A stretch of DNA of 64,000 nt from Xenorhabdus cabanillasii (GCF_003386665.1 NZ_QTUB01000001.1:1116001-1180000), one strand, 5' to 3'. Shown: positions 1 through 10,774, counted from the first letter of the stretch. Numbers and translations: made by a program. The notes: generated by a model not told the origin, from the sequence alone.

Positions 1-1296
1 CGTTATCGCTGTGATGGATGAAGCAGGCACTTGTCTGCGTAGTGAGGTGCTCTTACCGAAGGTGACAGTAAATGAGCTGGCATTGGCCTATGTTATCTAT
101 ACCTCAGGGTCAACGGGGGAGCCGAAAGGTGTTGAGATGACACATCAGGCAGCGTGGAATACGGTGGTGGGTATTAATGCCCGTTTTTCAGTGAATGCAT
201 CAGATAAAATCCTGGCTCTTTCGGCGTTGGACTTTGATTTATCTGTTTATGATATTTTCGGACTGTTAAGTGTCGGGGGCTCTCTCGTGTTACCGGCAGA
301 ATCGGAGCGCAGAGATCCCTATCGCTGGCAGGCAGACATTGCACGTTATGGGATCACCATCTGGAACAGCGTGCCGGCGTTACTGGAAATGTTACTCACC
401 GTGGAAGAGGGCTCGCTGGCTACACTACGTTTAGCTCTGCTCTCCGGTGACTGGATTGGTCTGGATTTAGCCGAGCGGCTGAGATACCGCAGCCCCTCAA
501 GTTGTTTTATTGCGTTGGGGGGTGCGACTGAAGCGGCTATATGGTCGAATTGGTACGAAGTCAAAGAGGCATCACCCGACTGGCTTAAAGTGCCTTATGG
601 ATACCCTCTGAGTAACCAACAATACCGAGTTGTGGATAGCCAGGGGCGGGATTGTCCAGATTGGGTGAGTGGTGAATTATGGATTGGCGGTACAGGTATT
701 GGTATAGGTTATCGTGGTGATGCGGCCCGGACATCTGAGCAATTTATCATATCCAATGGGGTTCGGTGGTATCGTACCGGGGACTTAGGACGCTATTGGC
801 CGGATGGTTGTATAGAGTTTTTAGGACGTAATGATTTCCAGATAAAAATCCGTGGACATCGTCTGGAGCTGGGGGAAATAGAATCTGCATTATGCCGGCA
901 TCCATGGGTCCGGGAAGCAGTTGTTTTAGTCATTGGTGAACGAAATAAACGTCTGGCGGCGGTGCTGTCATGTCAAGACGGTATTGAACACTCAGTATTA
1001 CAGGATTGCATTGGTGAATATCTCGTTAAGCATTTGGCGAGTTATGCATTACCGAGTCAATACATCGTGGTGGATAGTTTCCCGTTGACAAGTAATGGCA
1101 AGATTGATCGCAATGCCTTGATGTTGTTATGCCAACAACAGGTTGTCGGGCAGGCAATACCACCGGAAGGGGAGCTGGAACAACGAATTGCTTTGATATG
1201 GCAGGAGTTATTGGGGATTGAAGCGGTTAATCGGGATGACCACTTTATGAGCTTAGGGGGGAATAGCTTATTAGCCACCCAGTTTATTGAGATATT
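1..1296 (+). repeat. Direct repeat copy 1 (A-PCP coding)
   Basis: Bases 1-1296 recur at 3136-4431 (offset 3135). They appear identical, and identity ends abruptly after gatatt, where copy 1 continues gaagcg and copy 2 acgtcg. The left boundary lies outside the window. Absence of synonymous drift points to recent duplication or gene conversion. Confidence 0.93.
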
Positions 1297-4200
1297 GAAG
1301 CGAAATGGTATTACAGGTGGAACGTTAACAAATTTTTTACGTCACCCAATACTCAAAGATTTTACTAAGACATTAAGATTATTAGATTCAACGAAAAATG
1401 CCTCCCGTAGTTATGTGATAGACCACGATTCAGTGAATCGTTTTCTGGACTTTGAAACCACTCCGGTACAAAGAGCATATTGGCTTGGGCGTTTGCCGCA
1501 TTTTGACTTGGGGGGGATTTGTTGTCACTACTATATGGAATTCATTGCTGACGATATTGATATTCATAAATTGCAATCAACACTTAATCAGTTGATCAAA
1601 CGCCATGATGCCTTACGAACAATATTTCCATCAGAAAGTCATCAACGTATCTTAGCAGAAGTTCCTGAATATATCGTAAAAGAAACCTATTTTAATGAAT
1701 CATTAGAATCTCAGATAGAGAATGTCAGGAATTTTTTATCTCATTATGTTTTTGATCCGACTCATTGGCCGCTATTTAATGTTCAGGTTGTAAGAACGCA
1801 ACATCAAACACGAGTGATGCTCGGTATTGATAATATCATTATGGACGCATTGAGTATCAATGTAATGTTGAACGAATGGAGTAAGTTATACGCAAGTCAG
1901 CCTATTGATAAATCACCAGCGATTAATTTTCGAGATGTTTTGCGTAATCGGAAAGAAGATCATCAACAAATACAGGCTGCATGGCAATATTGGTCGGAGC
2001 GGTTTGATCGGTTATCGCCAGCATTATTACCACTTGCCAAATCACCAGAAACCCTAACGCACCCCCAATTTATACGTCGTTCTCGTTATTTGAAAAGTGA
2101 AAACTGGCAACAGCTTAAGTTATTATCTCGATATTATGGGGTTACGCCATCCGTATTATTAGCGACTGCGTTCTCTGAAATTTTAATCAGGTGGTCAGGA
2201 CAGCCCGCCGTTACCTTATGCATGACGACATTTGAGCGTCCATATCATCATCCTGATATTCAACGTTTATTAGGTGATTTTACCTCACTTATACTCCTTC
2301 CATATACACCTAACGCTGAAGATAACTGGTTGCAACGTCTGCAACAGGTGCAAGAAGACCTTTGGGGTGCACTTGCACATAATAGTGTTTCAGCCATGGA
2401 TATCACCAGAGAGTTGAGCCGTAGACGAGGTGAAACAATGTTAATGCCAATTGTCTTCACTAGTACTTTGGGCATCGATATCACTGCACCTTTTGAATTG
2501 AGTTTTGGCCATTATGACTGGGGAATCTCTCAAACTCCGCAAGTTTTGTTAGATCACCAGGTTGTAGAATATAACGGAGGGTTACTAATTAATTGGGACA
2601 GTGTCGATGAGCTATTTCCGGCAGGATTATTAGACGACATGTTCCACGCATTTGAACAATTGTTATTGCATGCATGTGAACAGTCTCATTGGGTGGAGCC
2701 CTTACCGGATATTTTACCTTCGCATCAACAGGCTGTTCGCCGGCAAGTAAATCATACCCAATACACCTTCCCGACCGCTTGTTTACATCATGGTTTTCTT
2801 GAACATGCCCGTATCCAACCTGAAGCCGTTGCACTGCAATGGGGGGATTCTGGCCGCTGGAGTTATGGTGAGTTACTCACACACGTTCAAGGTATCGCGG
2901 AAGCATTACAAGTCAATGGTGTATCAAGCGGTGCATGTGTCGCAGTGTCATTACCCAAAAGCCCGGCACAAGTGGCCGCTGTTTTAGCTGTCTTGTCACT
3001 GGGGGCTGCCTATGTTCCGGTGGGAGTGGAACAGCCAACAGAACGCAGAAACAGAATCTATCGCAATGCGGGGTTGAGCGCAATACTCACGGAGCAGAAG
3101 CAAGTGGCGAGTCTCCAGAGAGTGAATGATTGTCCCGTTATCGCTGTGATGGATGAAGCAGGCACTTGTCTGCGTAGTGAGGTGCTCTTACCGAAGGTGA
3201 CAGTAAATGAGCTGGCATTGGCCTATGTTATCTATACCTCAGGGTCAACGGGGGAGCCGAAAGGTGTTGAGATGACACATCAGGCAGCGTGGAATACGGT
3301 GGTGGGTATTAATGCCCGTTTTTCAGTGAATGCATCAGATAAAATCCTGGCTCTTTCGGCGTTGGACTTTGATTTATCTGTTTATGATATTTTCGGACTG
3401 TTAAGTGTCGGGGGCTCTCTCGTGTTACCGGCAGAATCGGAGCGCAGAGATCCCTATCGCTGGCAGGCAGACATTGCACGTTATGGGATCACCATCTGGA
3501 ACAGCGTGCCGGCGTTACTGGAAATGTTACTCACCGTGGAAGAGGGCTCGCTGGCTACACTACGTTTAGCTCTGCTCTCCGGTGACTGGATTGGTCTGGA
3601 TTTAGCCGAGCGGCTGAGATACCGCAGCCCCTCAAGTTGTTTTATTGCGTTGGGGGGTGCGACTGAAGCGGCTATATGGTCGAATTGGTACGAAGTCAAA
3701 GAGGCATCACCCGACTGGCTTAAAGTGCCTTATGGATACCCTCTGAGTAACCAACAATACCGAGTTGTGGATAGCCAGGGGCGGGATTGTCCAGATTGGG
3801 TGAGTGGTGAATTATGGATTGGCGGTACAGGTATTGGTATAGGTTATCGTGGTGATGCGGCCCGGACATCTGAGCAATTTATCATATCCAATGGGGTTCG
3901 GTGGTATCGTACCGGGGACTTAGGACGCTATTGGCCGGATGGTTGTATAGAGTTTTTAGGACGTAATGATTTCCAGATAAAAATCCGTGGACATCGTCTG
4001 GAGCTGGGGGAAATAGAATCTGCATTATGCCGGCATCCATGGGTCCGGGAAGCAGTTGTTTTAGTCATTGGTGAACGAAATAAACGTCTGGCGGCGGTGC
4101 TGTCATGTCAAGACGGTATTGAACACTCAGTATTACAGGATTGCATTGGTGAATATCTCGTTAAGCATTTGGCGAGTTATGCATTACCGAGTCAATACAT

Positions 4201-4552
4201 CGTGGTGGATAGTTTCCCGTTGACAAGTAATGGCAAGATTGATCGCAATGCCTTGATGTTGTTATGCCAACAACAGGTTGTCGGGCAGGCAATACCACCG
4301 GAAGGGGAGCTGGAACAACGAATTGCTTTGATATGGCAGGAGTTATTGGGGATTGAAGCGGTTAATCGGGATGACCACTTTATGAGCTTAGGGGGGAATA
4401 GCTTATTAGCCACCCAGTTTATTGAGATATTACGTCGACAAACAAATATTGCCATTAAGCTTGAAGATTTCTTGCGTTCTCCTTCTATTGCTAGCTTAGC
4501 GGAAAATTTGATGCGGCAACAGCAAGCCATATTAGATGAGGGGATCATATGA
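1..4552 (+). CDS. Nonribosomal peptide synthetase, A-PCP-Cy-A-PCP (5' end outside window)
   Basis: Partial synthetase, open from the left edge. Order by nucleotide: incomplete adenylation domain (to ~1110), carrier protein (~1150-1340, LGGNSLLA with the phosphopantetheine serine), heterocyclization domain (~1430-2700), complete adenylation domain (~2720-4250), carrier (~4290-4520). The Cy domain has DNIIMDALS, fitting the Dx4Dx2S signature that replaces the HHxxxDG of ordinary condensation domains, plus GDFT and TPQV motifs. Adenylation core YTSGSTGEPKG, and FDLSVYD, WNSVPA, LLSGDW and GGATEAAIW give a pocket that reads as the cysteine code (D-L-Y-N-L-S-L-I-W). It should therefore load cysteine twice and cyclize it to thiazoline. 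The two A-PCP units are identical in protein and, as far as I compared, in DNA. The gene ends in an ATGA overlap with the next synthetase. The starter module lies outside the window. Confidence 0.93.
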   Translation, partial: VIAVMDEAGTCLRSEVLLPKVTVNELALAYVIYTSGSTGEPKGVEMTHQAAWNTVVGINARFSVNASDKILALSALDFDLSVYDIFGLLSVGGSLVLPAESERRDPYRWQADIARYGITIWNSVPALLEMLLTVEEGSLATLRLALLSGDWIGLDLAERLRYRSPSSCFIALGGATEAAIWSNWYEVKEASPDWLKVPYGYPLSNQQYRVVDSQGRDCPDWVSGELWIGGTGIGIGYRGDAARTSEQFIISNGVRWYRTGDLGRYWPDGCIEFLGRNDFQIKIRGHRLELGEIESALCRHPWVREAVVLVIGERNKRLAAVLSCQDGIEHSVLQDCIGEYLVKHLASYALPSQYIVVDSFPLTSNGKIDRNALMLLCQQQVVGQAIPPEGELEQRIALIWQELLGIEAVNRDDHFMSLGGNSLLATQFIEILKRNGITGGTLTNFLRHPILKDFTKTLRLLDSTKNASRSYVIDHDSVNRFLDFETTPVQRAYWLGRLPHFDLGGICCHYYMEFIADDIDIHKLQSTLNQLIKRHDALRTIFPSESHQRILAEVPEYIVKETYFNESLESQIENVRNFLSHYVFDPTHWPLFNVQVVRTQHQTRVMLGIDNIIMDALSINVMLNEWSKLYASQPIDKSPAINFRDVLRNRKEDHQQIQAAWQYWSERFDRLSPALLPLAKSPETLTHPQFIRRSRYLKSENWQQLKLLSRYYGVTPSVLLATAFSEILIRWSGQPAVTLCMTTFERPYHHPDIQRLLGDFTSLILLPYTPNAEDNWLQRLQQVQEDLWGALAHNSVSAMDITRELSRRRGETMLMPIVFTSTLGIDITAPFELSFGHYDWGISQTPQVLLDHQVVEYNGGLLINWDSVDELFPAGLLDDMFHAFEQLLLHACEQSHWVEPLPDILPSHQQAVRRQVNHTQYTFPTACLHHGFLEHARIQPEAVALQWGDSGRWSYGELLTHVQGIAEALQVNGVSSGACVAVSLPKSPAQVAAVLAVLSLGAAYVPVGVEQPTERRNRIYRNAGLSAILTEQKQVASLQRVNDCPVIAVMDEAGTCLRSEVLLPKVTVNELALAYVIYTSGSTGEPKGVEMTHQAAWNTVVGINARFSVNASDKILALSALDFDLSVYDIFGLLSVGGSLVLPAESERRDPYRWQADIARYGITIWNSVPALLEMLLTVEEGSLATLRLALLSGDWIGLDLAERLRYRSPSSCFIALGGATEAAIWSNWYEVKEASPDWLKVPYGYPLSNQQYRVVDSQGRDCPDWVSGELWIGGTGIGIGYRGDAARTSEQFIISNGVRWYRTGDLGRYWPDGCIEFLGRNDFQIKIRGHRLELGEIESALCRHPWVREAVVLVIGERNKRLAAVLSCQDGIEHSVLQDCIGEYLVKHLASYALPSQYIVVDSFPLTSNGKIDRNALMLLCQQQVVGQAIPPEGELEQRIALIWQELLGIEAVNRDDHFMSLGGNSLLATQFIEILRRQTNIAIKLEDFLRSPSIASLAENLMRQQQAILDEGII
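3136..4431 (+). repeat. Direct repeat copy 2 (A-PCP coding)
   Basis: Second copy of the segment at 1-1296, in frame in the same gene. It covers most of the second adenylation domain and most of the following carrier protein, and stops inside the carrier helix after the phosphopantetheine serine. Confidence 0.93.
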
Positions 4553-7500
4553 TGGTTGAAAATATCATTGTGACTTTAAGAAATTTTGGCATTGAACTTT
4601 GGGTTGATGGTGAGCAATTAAGATTTAAGGCTCCGCCGGGTGTTTTTACCGATGTATTGAAGCAGCAAGTTAGAACACAAAAAACAGCTATCATTGAATT
4701 GTTGAAAGCGGAAGTTGATAATTCAATTGTTGTCGATTCTAAAGCATTATTTGAACCATTCCCATTGACTCCAATTCAAGAGGCCTATTTGCTCGGACGC
4801 AGCCGCGGTATGCTATATGGCGGTTTACCATGTCAGGCATATTTAGAGATAGATGTATCACACTTACTTTGTGATAGATTTGAACAATCGTTGAATGAAG
4901 CCATTAAGCAATATGCTGTTTTGAGAACACGTATCAGTGAAGATGGTTATCAGCAGGTATTGACAGAATTTGATTATCAAACAGTGCAGATAACACCAGA
5001 CGTACCAATAAACATATCGGAAGACATTCTCACTCAGCATTGTTTAAAGATTCGCGAACAGATGCTTACTGCAAGTCTTAAACGACAAATCAATAGTTGG
5101 CCCTTATATCAGATGGTGTTGACGCCACGAACTGACAAATCTGTAATCATTCATTTATTAATGGATTTAATGGTTATGGATTTTGTCAGTGTGAACATGC
5201 TATTAGAGTTTTTAATCGCAAGAACAAATGGCGATATAAACTCGTTACCTATCAGCGATGTCAATTTTCGTGATATTGTCATTCATCAACAACGCCTCAA
5301 AACATTCCCCAATTACTATCAAGCTCGTCAATATTGGCGAGATAGAATCAATGATCTGGGTACTGCTCCCAATTTACCGATGAATAAAAATGCCGATCCT
5401 TACGCGATAACGCACATTAATAGCTTTAAGCGTATGTTTTCTAAGCTTAGTCAAAAAGTACTTCAAGGATTACGAGAACAAGCTCAACAGCAGAGGCTGA
5501 CCTTAACAGCTCTTCTATTAACAGTTTTTATCGAGGTCATTCGGCGTTGGAGTAAGAATACTGATTTTGTATTAAACCTAACGATGATGAATCGTCCTAG
5601 ATTACATGAAGATGTTCAGAGTATTCTCGGTGATTTTACAGAAATTATCTTATTTCAATGTAGTTATTCTGCCAATCTAAGTTTTGCACAACGAGCTCAA
5701 AACATACAAACACAACTATGGAAAGAAATGCAGCATAGCATTTATTCTGGTGTAGAGGTATTACGCGAAATAGCTAAAGAAAAAGGAAGGGATGCAGCGT
5801 TCTTACCTATTGTATTTACCAGCACTGTTGGAACCACGGAAGAAAATCGTTCAATAGAGTTGCGCTTACGCGATGGTATCACATGGACACCACAAGTATG
5901 GCTTGATTGCCAATTACTTGAAGCAGATGGGCAAATATACATGAACTGGGATTATCGAGCCGACGTGATAGAACGTCGTGCCTTAGAAGATATGTTTGCG
6001 GCTTACAAGCAAATATTAGATGACATTGCATCCCAAGATTTTGATTGGCAACGTGTGAATAGTGTCGTGCGCGATTCACGGAGCATTGGGACAAATATTC
6101 CAACTTCTAGTCCCTATCAAGGGCATCTATTACACCAACCGTGGCTACAATCTTTACATCGATTTAAGCAGCGTACAGCTGTTGTCGATAGCGGTCAGCA
6201 ATTGACTTACCAGCAACTCTATAATGCGGTTTGCCACTTGGCTCACAAAATTGATCAGTGTGCGCCCGGGCAATTAGTTGCTATCGTGATGGATAAAGGC
6301 GTTGAACAGGTTATTAGTGTTCTAGCCATATTAATCAGTGGACGTGCCTATGTGCCTATCGATGCTTCACAGCCAGAGGCTAGAAGAGAACTCATTCTCG
6401 AAGATGCTGATGTTGATTTGATACTGACTCAACCACAGCTTGCCATTCAAATGACCTTTAAAAAAGGCAAGGTTATTGTCGTTGAGCCTTATTTGTCTGA
6501 GGGACAACCTTATGACGTGAAAGATATTACACCTGAATCTTTAGCTTATATTATATACACATCGGGAACAACAGGTCAGCCGAAAGGGGTTGCGATGAGT
6601 CATGAGGCATCCATGAATACAATTCTGGATGTTAACCACAGGGTATCATTATCAGAAGAAGATGTAGTCTTTGGTTTAGCAAATTTGAGTTTTGATTTAT
6701 CAGTATATGATATTTTTGGTCCCTTATCTTGTGGTGCAAAATTAATACTCCCAGATCCTACATTACGTTCCAGTCCTCGATATTGGTGTGAACTTTTAGT
6801 GCAACATCAAATAACTTTGTGGAACAGTGTGCCTGCTCAAGCTGTCATGCTCTATAACTACCTGATAGCAACATCCGATATCTCTATTGATTCTCTACGA
6901 ATTATGTTACTGAGTGGAGATTGGATTCCGGTTACACTGGCTGATAATTTTCATAAAATTATTCCTGATTTAGACATTGTGAGTTTAGGAGGAGCAACCG
7001 AAGCTGCAATTTGGTCTATTTGGCATCAGATTGAAGCTCAGGACAATCAACTTGAACGTATCCCATATGGCAGAGCCTTAACGGGGCAACAAGTGCAAGT
7101 GTTTGATCACCAGTTTGAACTGTGTCCTATTGGTGTAGTAGGAGACATATATATTTCTGGGTTAGGGTTAGCAATAGGTTATTTTAATGATGAGGAAAAA
7201 ACTAAGGCAAATTTCATTTATCACCCTCAATCAAGCCAACGAATTTATAAAACAGGTGATCTAGGACTTTATCTTGATAATGGAGAGATAGAATTTTTAG
7301 GGCGCAATGATCAGCAAGTCAAAATCCGTGGTCATCGAATTGAATTGGATGAAATTAGTTCAATTTTAGAAAAACATTCTGATATTGTTTCAGCCGTCGT
7401 TATTCATGATAAACAGGAAAATTTTGAACAATTGGTTGCATTTGTTGTTCCTAACATGCTTTCAAAATACCTCATTCAGCAGCGTAAAGAATGGCTACAT

Positions 7501-9690
7501 AATTTATCGAATCAATTAAATGTGGTACAGAAATCAAGTGCTTTATTTAATCAAGAAGCGTTAATTATGATGACGTCCCGTCTACGTCAAGTCATGACAT
7601 TATATATTATGCGATTATTGCAAGAGTTGAACCTTCCACAACAATGGTCTATTGAGTGTTTAGTTGATAATTTATGCTTATCAATACAATACGAACGGTT
7701 AATCAAACGCTGGATCATTTTATTGGCACAAGAGGGATATATATCGCAATCTCAGCATCATCTTTATTCTATTAATATATTGGATAATGATGGACTTGAT
7801 GAAAAATGGTGGAAGATATATGAATTAGGTTTTCAGTGTAATTACCCCTCCGCGTTATTGGATTATTTTCGTAGCAGTGCTAATCAATTATTGGACCAGT
7901 TACAAGGCAAAACACATCCGACACATTTGTTTTTTCCAAAGGGTAGTAAACATATTGCTAAAGCAACTTTTAGAGATAATCCTTCTGCAAGTCTATGCAA
8001 TATGATTAGTACGAAAGCGGTTCAACTACTTATTGAACAACATACCAAATCAAAGTCATCAACTTGTACTATCTTGGAAGTTGGGGCAGGTATTGGGGGA
8101 TTAACAGAAAGTATTATAGAAGTTGTTTTAGAACAAAATGTACACTACATAATTACGGATATCTCTGCATATTATTTGAATGATCTCGCTGAGCAATATT
8201 GTCATAGAGACAATATTACTATTAAGTACTTTGATCTGCTTAAAGAACCAACTACGCAAGGAATACCTGCTAATAGCGTTGATATTGTTATCTGTGGTGA
8301 TGTCTTACATGCATTACCTGATATCCCAAAAGCATTGAAAACGCTATCCAAAGTCCTCAAAGCAGGAGGGTGGTTAGTTATGTTGGAAGCAACTGATGAA
8401 CATCCAGAAGCTCTTGCTTCACTTGAGCTTATGTTGGGCAGTAAGGATCATAACGAGGTACTTACGGACTTTCGAGCACCGTCTGGCCGCGCCTTTTTGA
8501 CAGTGAGTGAATGGCAACAATTGCTGGAAGCTATGGGATGGGTTGTCATCACACCATTACCCAATGGTGCTCTAGCCAATATTGGCTTGCAAACTTTCAT
8601 TGCGCAATATCAATTGGAAAAAAAATCTGTCGATAAAGATGATCTTTTCCAGTACTTAGCAGAAAGGTTGCCGAACTACATGTTACCAAATCGTATTGAG
8701 TTACTTGAACAACTCCCATTATCAGATAACGGTAAAGTTAATCGTAAGCAACTTTATTCTTTCATTGCACCTTATGAAAACAACCTACACCCATCGTCAT
8801 CATATGTTCAATCTCTAACCAACGAAGTAGAAGAGCAGATGGCTGCTTTATGGGCATCTATTTTGAATACAGAGGTGACTGATAGAAACACTGGTTTTTT
8901 TAATTATGGTGGTGACTCACTTCTTGCCGCTAGACTTGCCGCAAAAATTGTTGAACAACAGCAGTATGAGCAACATCATTTTGACGACATACTTCGATTG
9001 TTAATGGAAGGTGGAACCATCGCTCATATAACCCAAGTATTGCAGCAACACTCCATCGTATTAGCAGACAATGACAATCAAGATGCACTAATCCTATACG
9101 ACGAAGAGGTTATCCAGAATGTCTCTCGTCTTTCCACCAGAGTAGGTTATCCTGACAGTAATGTTGTTTATATAATTATTAATTTTCAACAGGATACTGA
9201 TTTTGAACTGATTTCTCAAGAACTCAGTGTGTTAGGTAAGGTCATTGAGATCGGATGTAACCCAGCATTATGCGAAAGCATAGAACAAGATAAATTATTC
9301 GAAGAATGGTTACAGAGTACGCTCTCACAATTACCTGATATACGGCAAATGTATGTCAATCTTATAGCTAAAGGTGATGATGCGTTAGTGGCGCTATCGC
9401 TAGGGAGGAGACTTAACTCCGATCACTTTGCTCAGCATCTTCAGTGTTGGTTGTTATATCCAGATTTGGATAGAAATAATCCTTATGTACAGGCAGATGA
9501 AGACACTATTAAGTATTTTGTGACGTTTGATATCACTATTGTGGCTGACTCAGATCCTTCGTTGCTGTCACAAGTGAACGAACTGAGTCAATACTGCCTA
9601 GGAAATTGGGAACAGAGAATAATCTCTAAGGGTGAATTAATAGAGAAAATACTTGATCTATTCGAATATCAGCCAGAGGTGAGCAAATGA
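4549..9690 (+). CDS. Nonribosomal peptide synthetase, docking-Cy-A(MT)-PCP-degenerate C-terminal domain
   Basis: 1713 residues. An N-terminal ~55-residue segment looks like a TubC-type docking domain. Cy domain follows (~4750-6060; DLMVMDFVS, LGDFTE, TWTPQVWLD), then an adenylation domain (IYTSGTTGQPKG, FDLSVYDIF, LLSGDW, GGATEAAIW) with the same cysteine-type pocket. A SAM-dependent methyltransferase is inserted between core motifs A8 and A9/A10 (about 7480-8600; EVGAGIGG near residue 1177), as in PchF, where it N-methylates a reduced thiazoline. Adenylation resumes at LSDNGKVNRKQL, then a carrier with YGGDSLLAA (~residue 1455). The last ~200 residues occupy the place of a release thioesterase but have no GxSxG. 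Start is ATG overlapping the upstream stop (ATGA), so translation is probably coupled. Confidence 0.92.
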   Translation: MMVENIIVTLRNFGIELWVDGEQLRFKAPPGVFTDVLKQQVRTQKTAIIELLKAEVDNSIVVDSKALFEPFPLTPIQEAYLLGRSRGMLYGGLPCQAYLEIDVSHLLCDRFEQSLNEAIKQYAVLRTRISEDGYQQVLTEFDYQTVQITPDVPINISEDILTQHCLKIREQMLTASLKRQINSWPLYQMVLTPRTDKSVIIHLLMDLMVMDFVSVNMLLEFLIARTNGDINSLPISDVNFRDIVIHQQRLKTFPNYYQARQYWRDRINDLGTAPNLPMNKNADPYAITHINSFKRMFSKLSQKVLQGLREQAQQQRLTLTALLLTVFIEVIRRWSKNTDFVLNLTMMNRPRLHEDVQSILGDFTEIILFQCSYSANLSFAQRAQNIQTQLWKEMQHSIYSGVEVLREIAKEKGRDAAFLPIVFTSTVGTTEENRSIELRLRDGITWTPQVWLDCQLLEADGQIYMNWDYRADVIERRALEDMFAAYKQILDDIASQDFDWQRVNSVVRDSRSIGTNIPTSSPYQGHLLHQPWLQSLHRFKQRTAVVDSGQQLTYQQLYNAVCHLAHKIDQCAPGQLVAIVMDKGVEQVISVLAILISGRAYVPIDASQPEARRELILEDADVDLILTQPQLAIQMTFKKGKVIVVEPYLSEGQPYDVKDITPESLAYIIYTSGTTGQPKGVAMSHEASMNTILDVNHRVSLSEEDVVFGLANLSFDLSVYDIFGPLSCGAKLILPDPTLRSSPRYWCELLVQHQITLWNSVPAQAVMLYNYLIATSDISIDSLRIMLLSGDWIPVTLADNFHKIIPDLDIVSLGGATEAAIWSIWHQIEAQDNQLERIPYGRALTGQQVQVFDHQFELCPIGVVGDIYISGLGLAIGYFNDEEKTKANFIYHPQSSQRIYKTGDLGLYLDNGEIEFLGRNDQQVKIRGHRIELDEISSILEKHSDIVSAVVIHDKQENFEQLVAFVVPNMLSKYLIQQRKEWLHNLSNQLNVVQKSSALFNQEALIMMTSRLRQVMTLYIMRLLQELNLPQQWSIECLVDNLCLSIQYERLIKRWIILLAQEGYISQSQHHLYSINILDNDGLDEKWWKIYELGFQCNYPSALLDYFRSSANQLLDQLQGKTHPTHLFFPKGSKHIAKATFRDNPSASLCNMISTKAVQLLIEQHTKSKSSTCTILEVGAGIGGLTESIIEVVLEQNVHYIITDISAYYLNDLAEQYCHRDNITIKYFDLLKEPTTQGIPANSVDIVICGDVLHALPDIPKALKTLSKVLKAGGWLVMLEATDEHPEALASLELMLGSKDHNEVLTDFRAPSGRAFLTVSEWQQLLEAMGWVVITPLPNGALANIGLQTFIAQYQLEKKSVDKDDLFQYLAERLPNYMLPNRIELLEQLPLSDNGKVNRKQLYSFIAPYENNLHPSSSYVQSLTNEVEEQMAALWASILNTEVTDRNTGFFNYGGDSLLAARLAAKIVEQQQYEQHHFDDILRLLMEGGTIAHITQVLQQHSIVLADNDNQDALILYDEEVIQNVSRLSTRVGYPDSNVVYIIINFQQDTDFELISQELSVLGKVIEIGCNPALCESIEQDKLFEEWLQSTLSQLPDIRQMYVNLIAKGDDALVALSLGRRLNSDHFAQHLQCWLLYPDLDRNNPYVQADEDTIKYFVTFDITIVADSDPSLLSQVNELSQYCLGNWEQRIISKGELIEKILDLFEYQPEVSK

Positions 9691-10772
9691 GTTATCCAAT
9701 TATTGCTATCGTTGGTGCACAAGGCAGTATTGGGCAAGCATTGGCGGCAATACTTCATTTCCATGGTATGTACACATTGAGATTGGGGTCACGTCATAGC
9801 CAAAACGAATTGCCTTTTTCAAAGCCACCTTTCTTATGGAGGCTGGTAGATGGAAGTAATATCGAATCAATAAATGCATTTATTCATGGCTGTGATCTCG
9901 TCGTAAATTGTAGCGGACCATTCCATAATGTTGGTCTTAATGTTGTGAAAGCTGCAATTGAGCAACGTATTGATGTCATTGATGTCAATGCGGGTTATCC
10001 AGAACTTGTCAAACTACGTCAGCAGTTTTCTGAGATGATAGAACGACATCACATGCATGCTGTGGTTGGTTGTGGAATAATGCCAGGTTTGACAGAAGCT
10101 TTACCACTATGGGCATGCAGGCAGGTTCAAGGCATGCAACACCTGCGATTCGTATTGGTTGGTCATGATAAGTTCACCCATGCAGCTGCAAGCGATGTCA
10201 TCGTCGCTGCAAAACAACGTTTGATAAGTCAATCCTCCCTTAATATGACTCACCATGCTTTACCGGCGAATTTTGCCTCCATTTTGCCAAAAGTTACTGA
10301 ATTTATTGCCTATCAAGATGATGAGTTGGATTTTATTAAAAAGGTAACAGGTGTAAGAACCATTGAAGCCTGGATTGGATATCTAGGGGTACGAATACAA
10401 TCTGCTTTAAAGCGTGCATTAGCTATGAATGAAGTGGCACAAGCTGCAACAGTTGTGGTTAATGCAAGTATAGCTGATCTAGCTGAGAGTCTTCCTTTTC
10501 AACATTTTCATTGCGAATTACTGGGGGAGCACAAGCAAACGTTAGCTAGCTTACAAATGCGGGGGCAGAGTGCGAGCGAATTGTGTGCGGCAGCCATTGC
10601 AACGGTTATTGAAGGGATGCTGACTCAAAAGATAACCCCAGGCGTATATCTCGGTAGCCAAGTGTTAAGTGAATCTTGGGCGATACAATCGCTCCGTAGC
10701 CATCCAAGTGTTTCTTTTCTGCATTTAGCAAAAGGCACTTTATATACAGCACCAGAGGAAGGAGTTATTTAA
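9687..10772 (+). CDS. Saccharopine dehydrogenase-like NAD(P)-dependent oxidoreductase
   Basis: 361 residues, beginning with a dinucleotide-binding segment, IAIVGAQGSIGQALA, of the Rossmann type. The body (VVNCSGPFHNVGLNVVKAAI, VVGCGIMPGLTEALPLWA) resembles the saccharopine dehydrogenase / trans-acting reductase superfamily. Starts in an ATGA overlap with the synthetase and is 2 bp from the thiazolinyl imide reductase, so it should act on an intermediate or substrate of the assembly line. The exact reaction cannot be read from sequence; reduction of an imine or a released aldehyde is a guess. No signal peptide or membrane segment; cytoplasmic. Confidence 0.7.
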   Translation: MSYPIIAIVGAQGSIGQALAAILHFHGMYTLRLGSRHSQNELPFSKPPFLWRLVDGSNIESINAFIHGCDLVVNCSGPFHNVGLNVVKAAIEQRIDVIDVNAGYPELVKLRQQFSEMIERHHMHAVVGCGIMPGLTEALPLWACRQVQGMQHLRFVLVGHDKFTHAAASDVIVAAKQRLISQSSLNMTHHALPANFASILPKVTEFIAYQDDELDFIKKVTGVRTIEAWIGYLGVRIQSALKRALAMNEVAQAATVVVNASIADLAESLPFQHFHCELLGEHKQTLASLQMRGQSASELCAAAIATVIEGMLTQKITPGVYLGSQVLSESWAIQSLRSHPSVSFLHLAKGTLYTAPEEGVI

Positions 10773-10774
10773 CT

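Noticed and set aside
346..564. Minus-strand open frame of 72 codons, repeated at 3481-3699
   Set aside because: It lies antisense to the adenylation domain and recurs only because that DNA is duplicated; no ribosome site or family.
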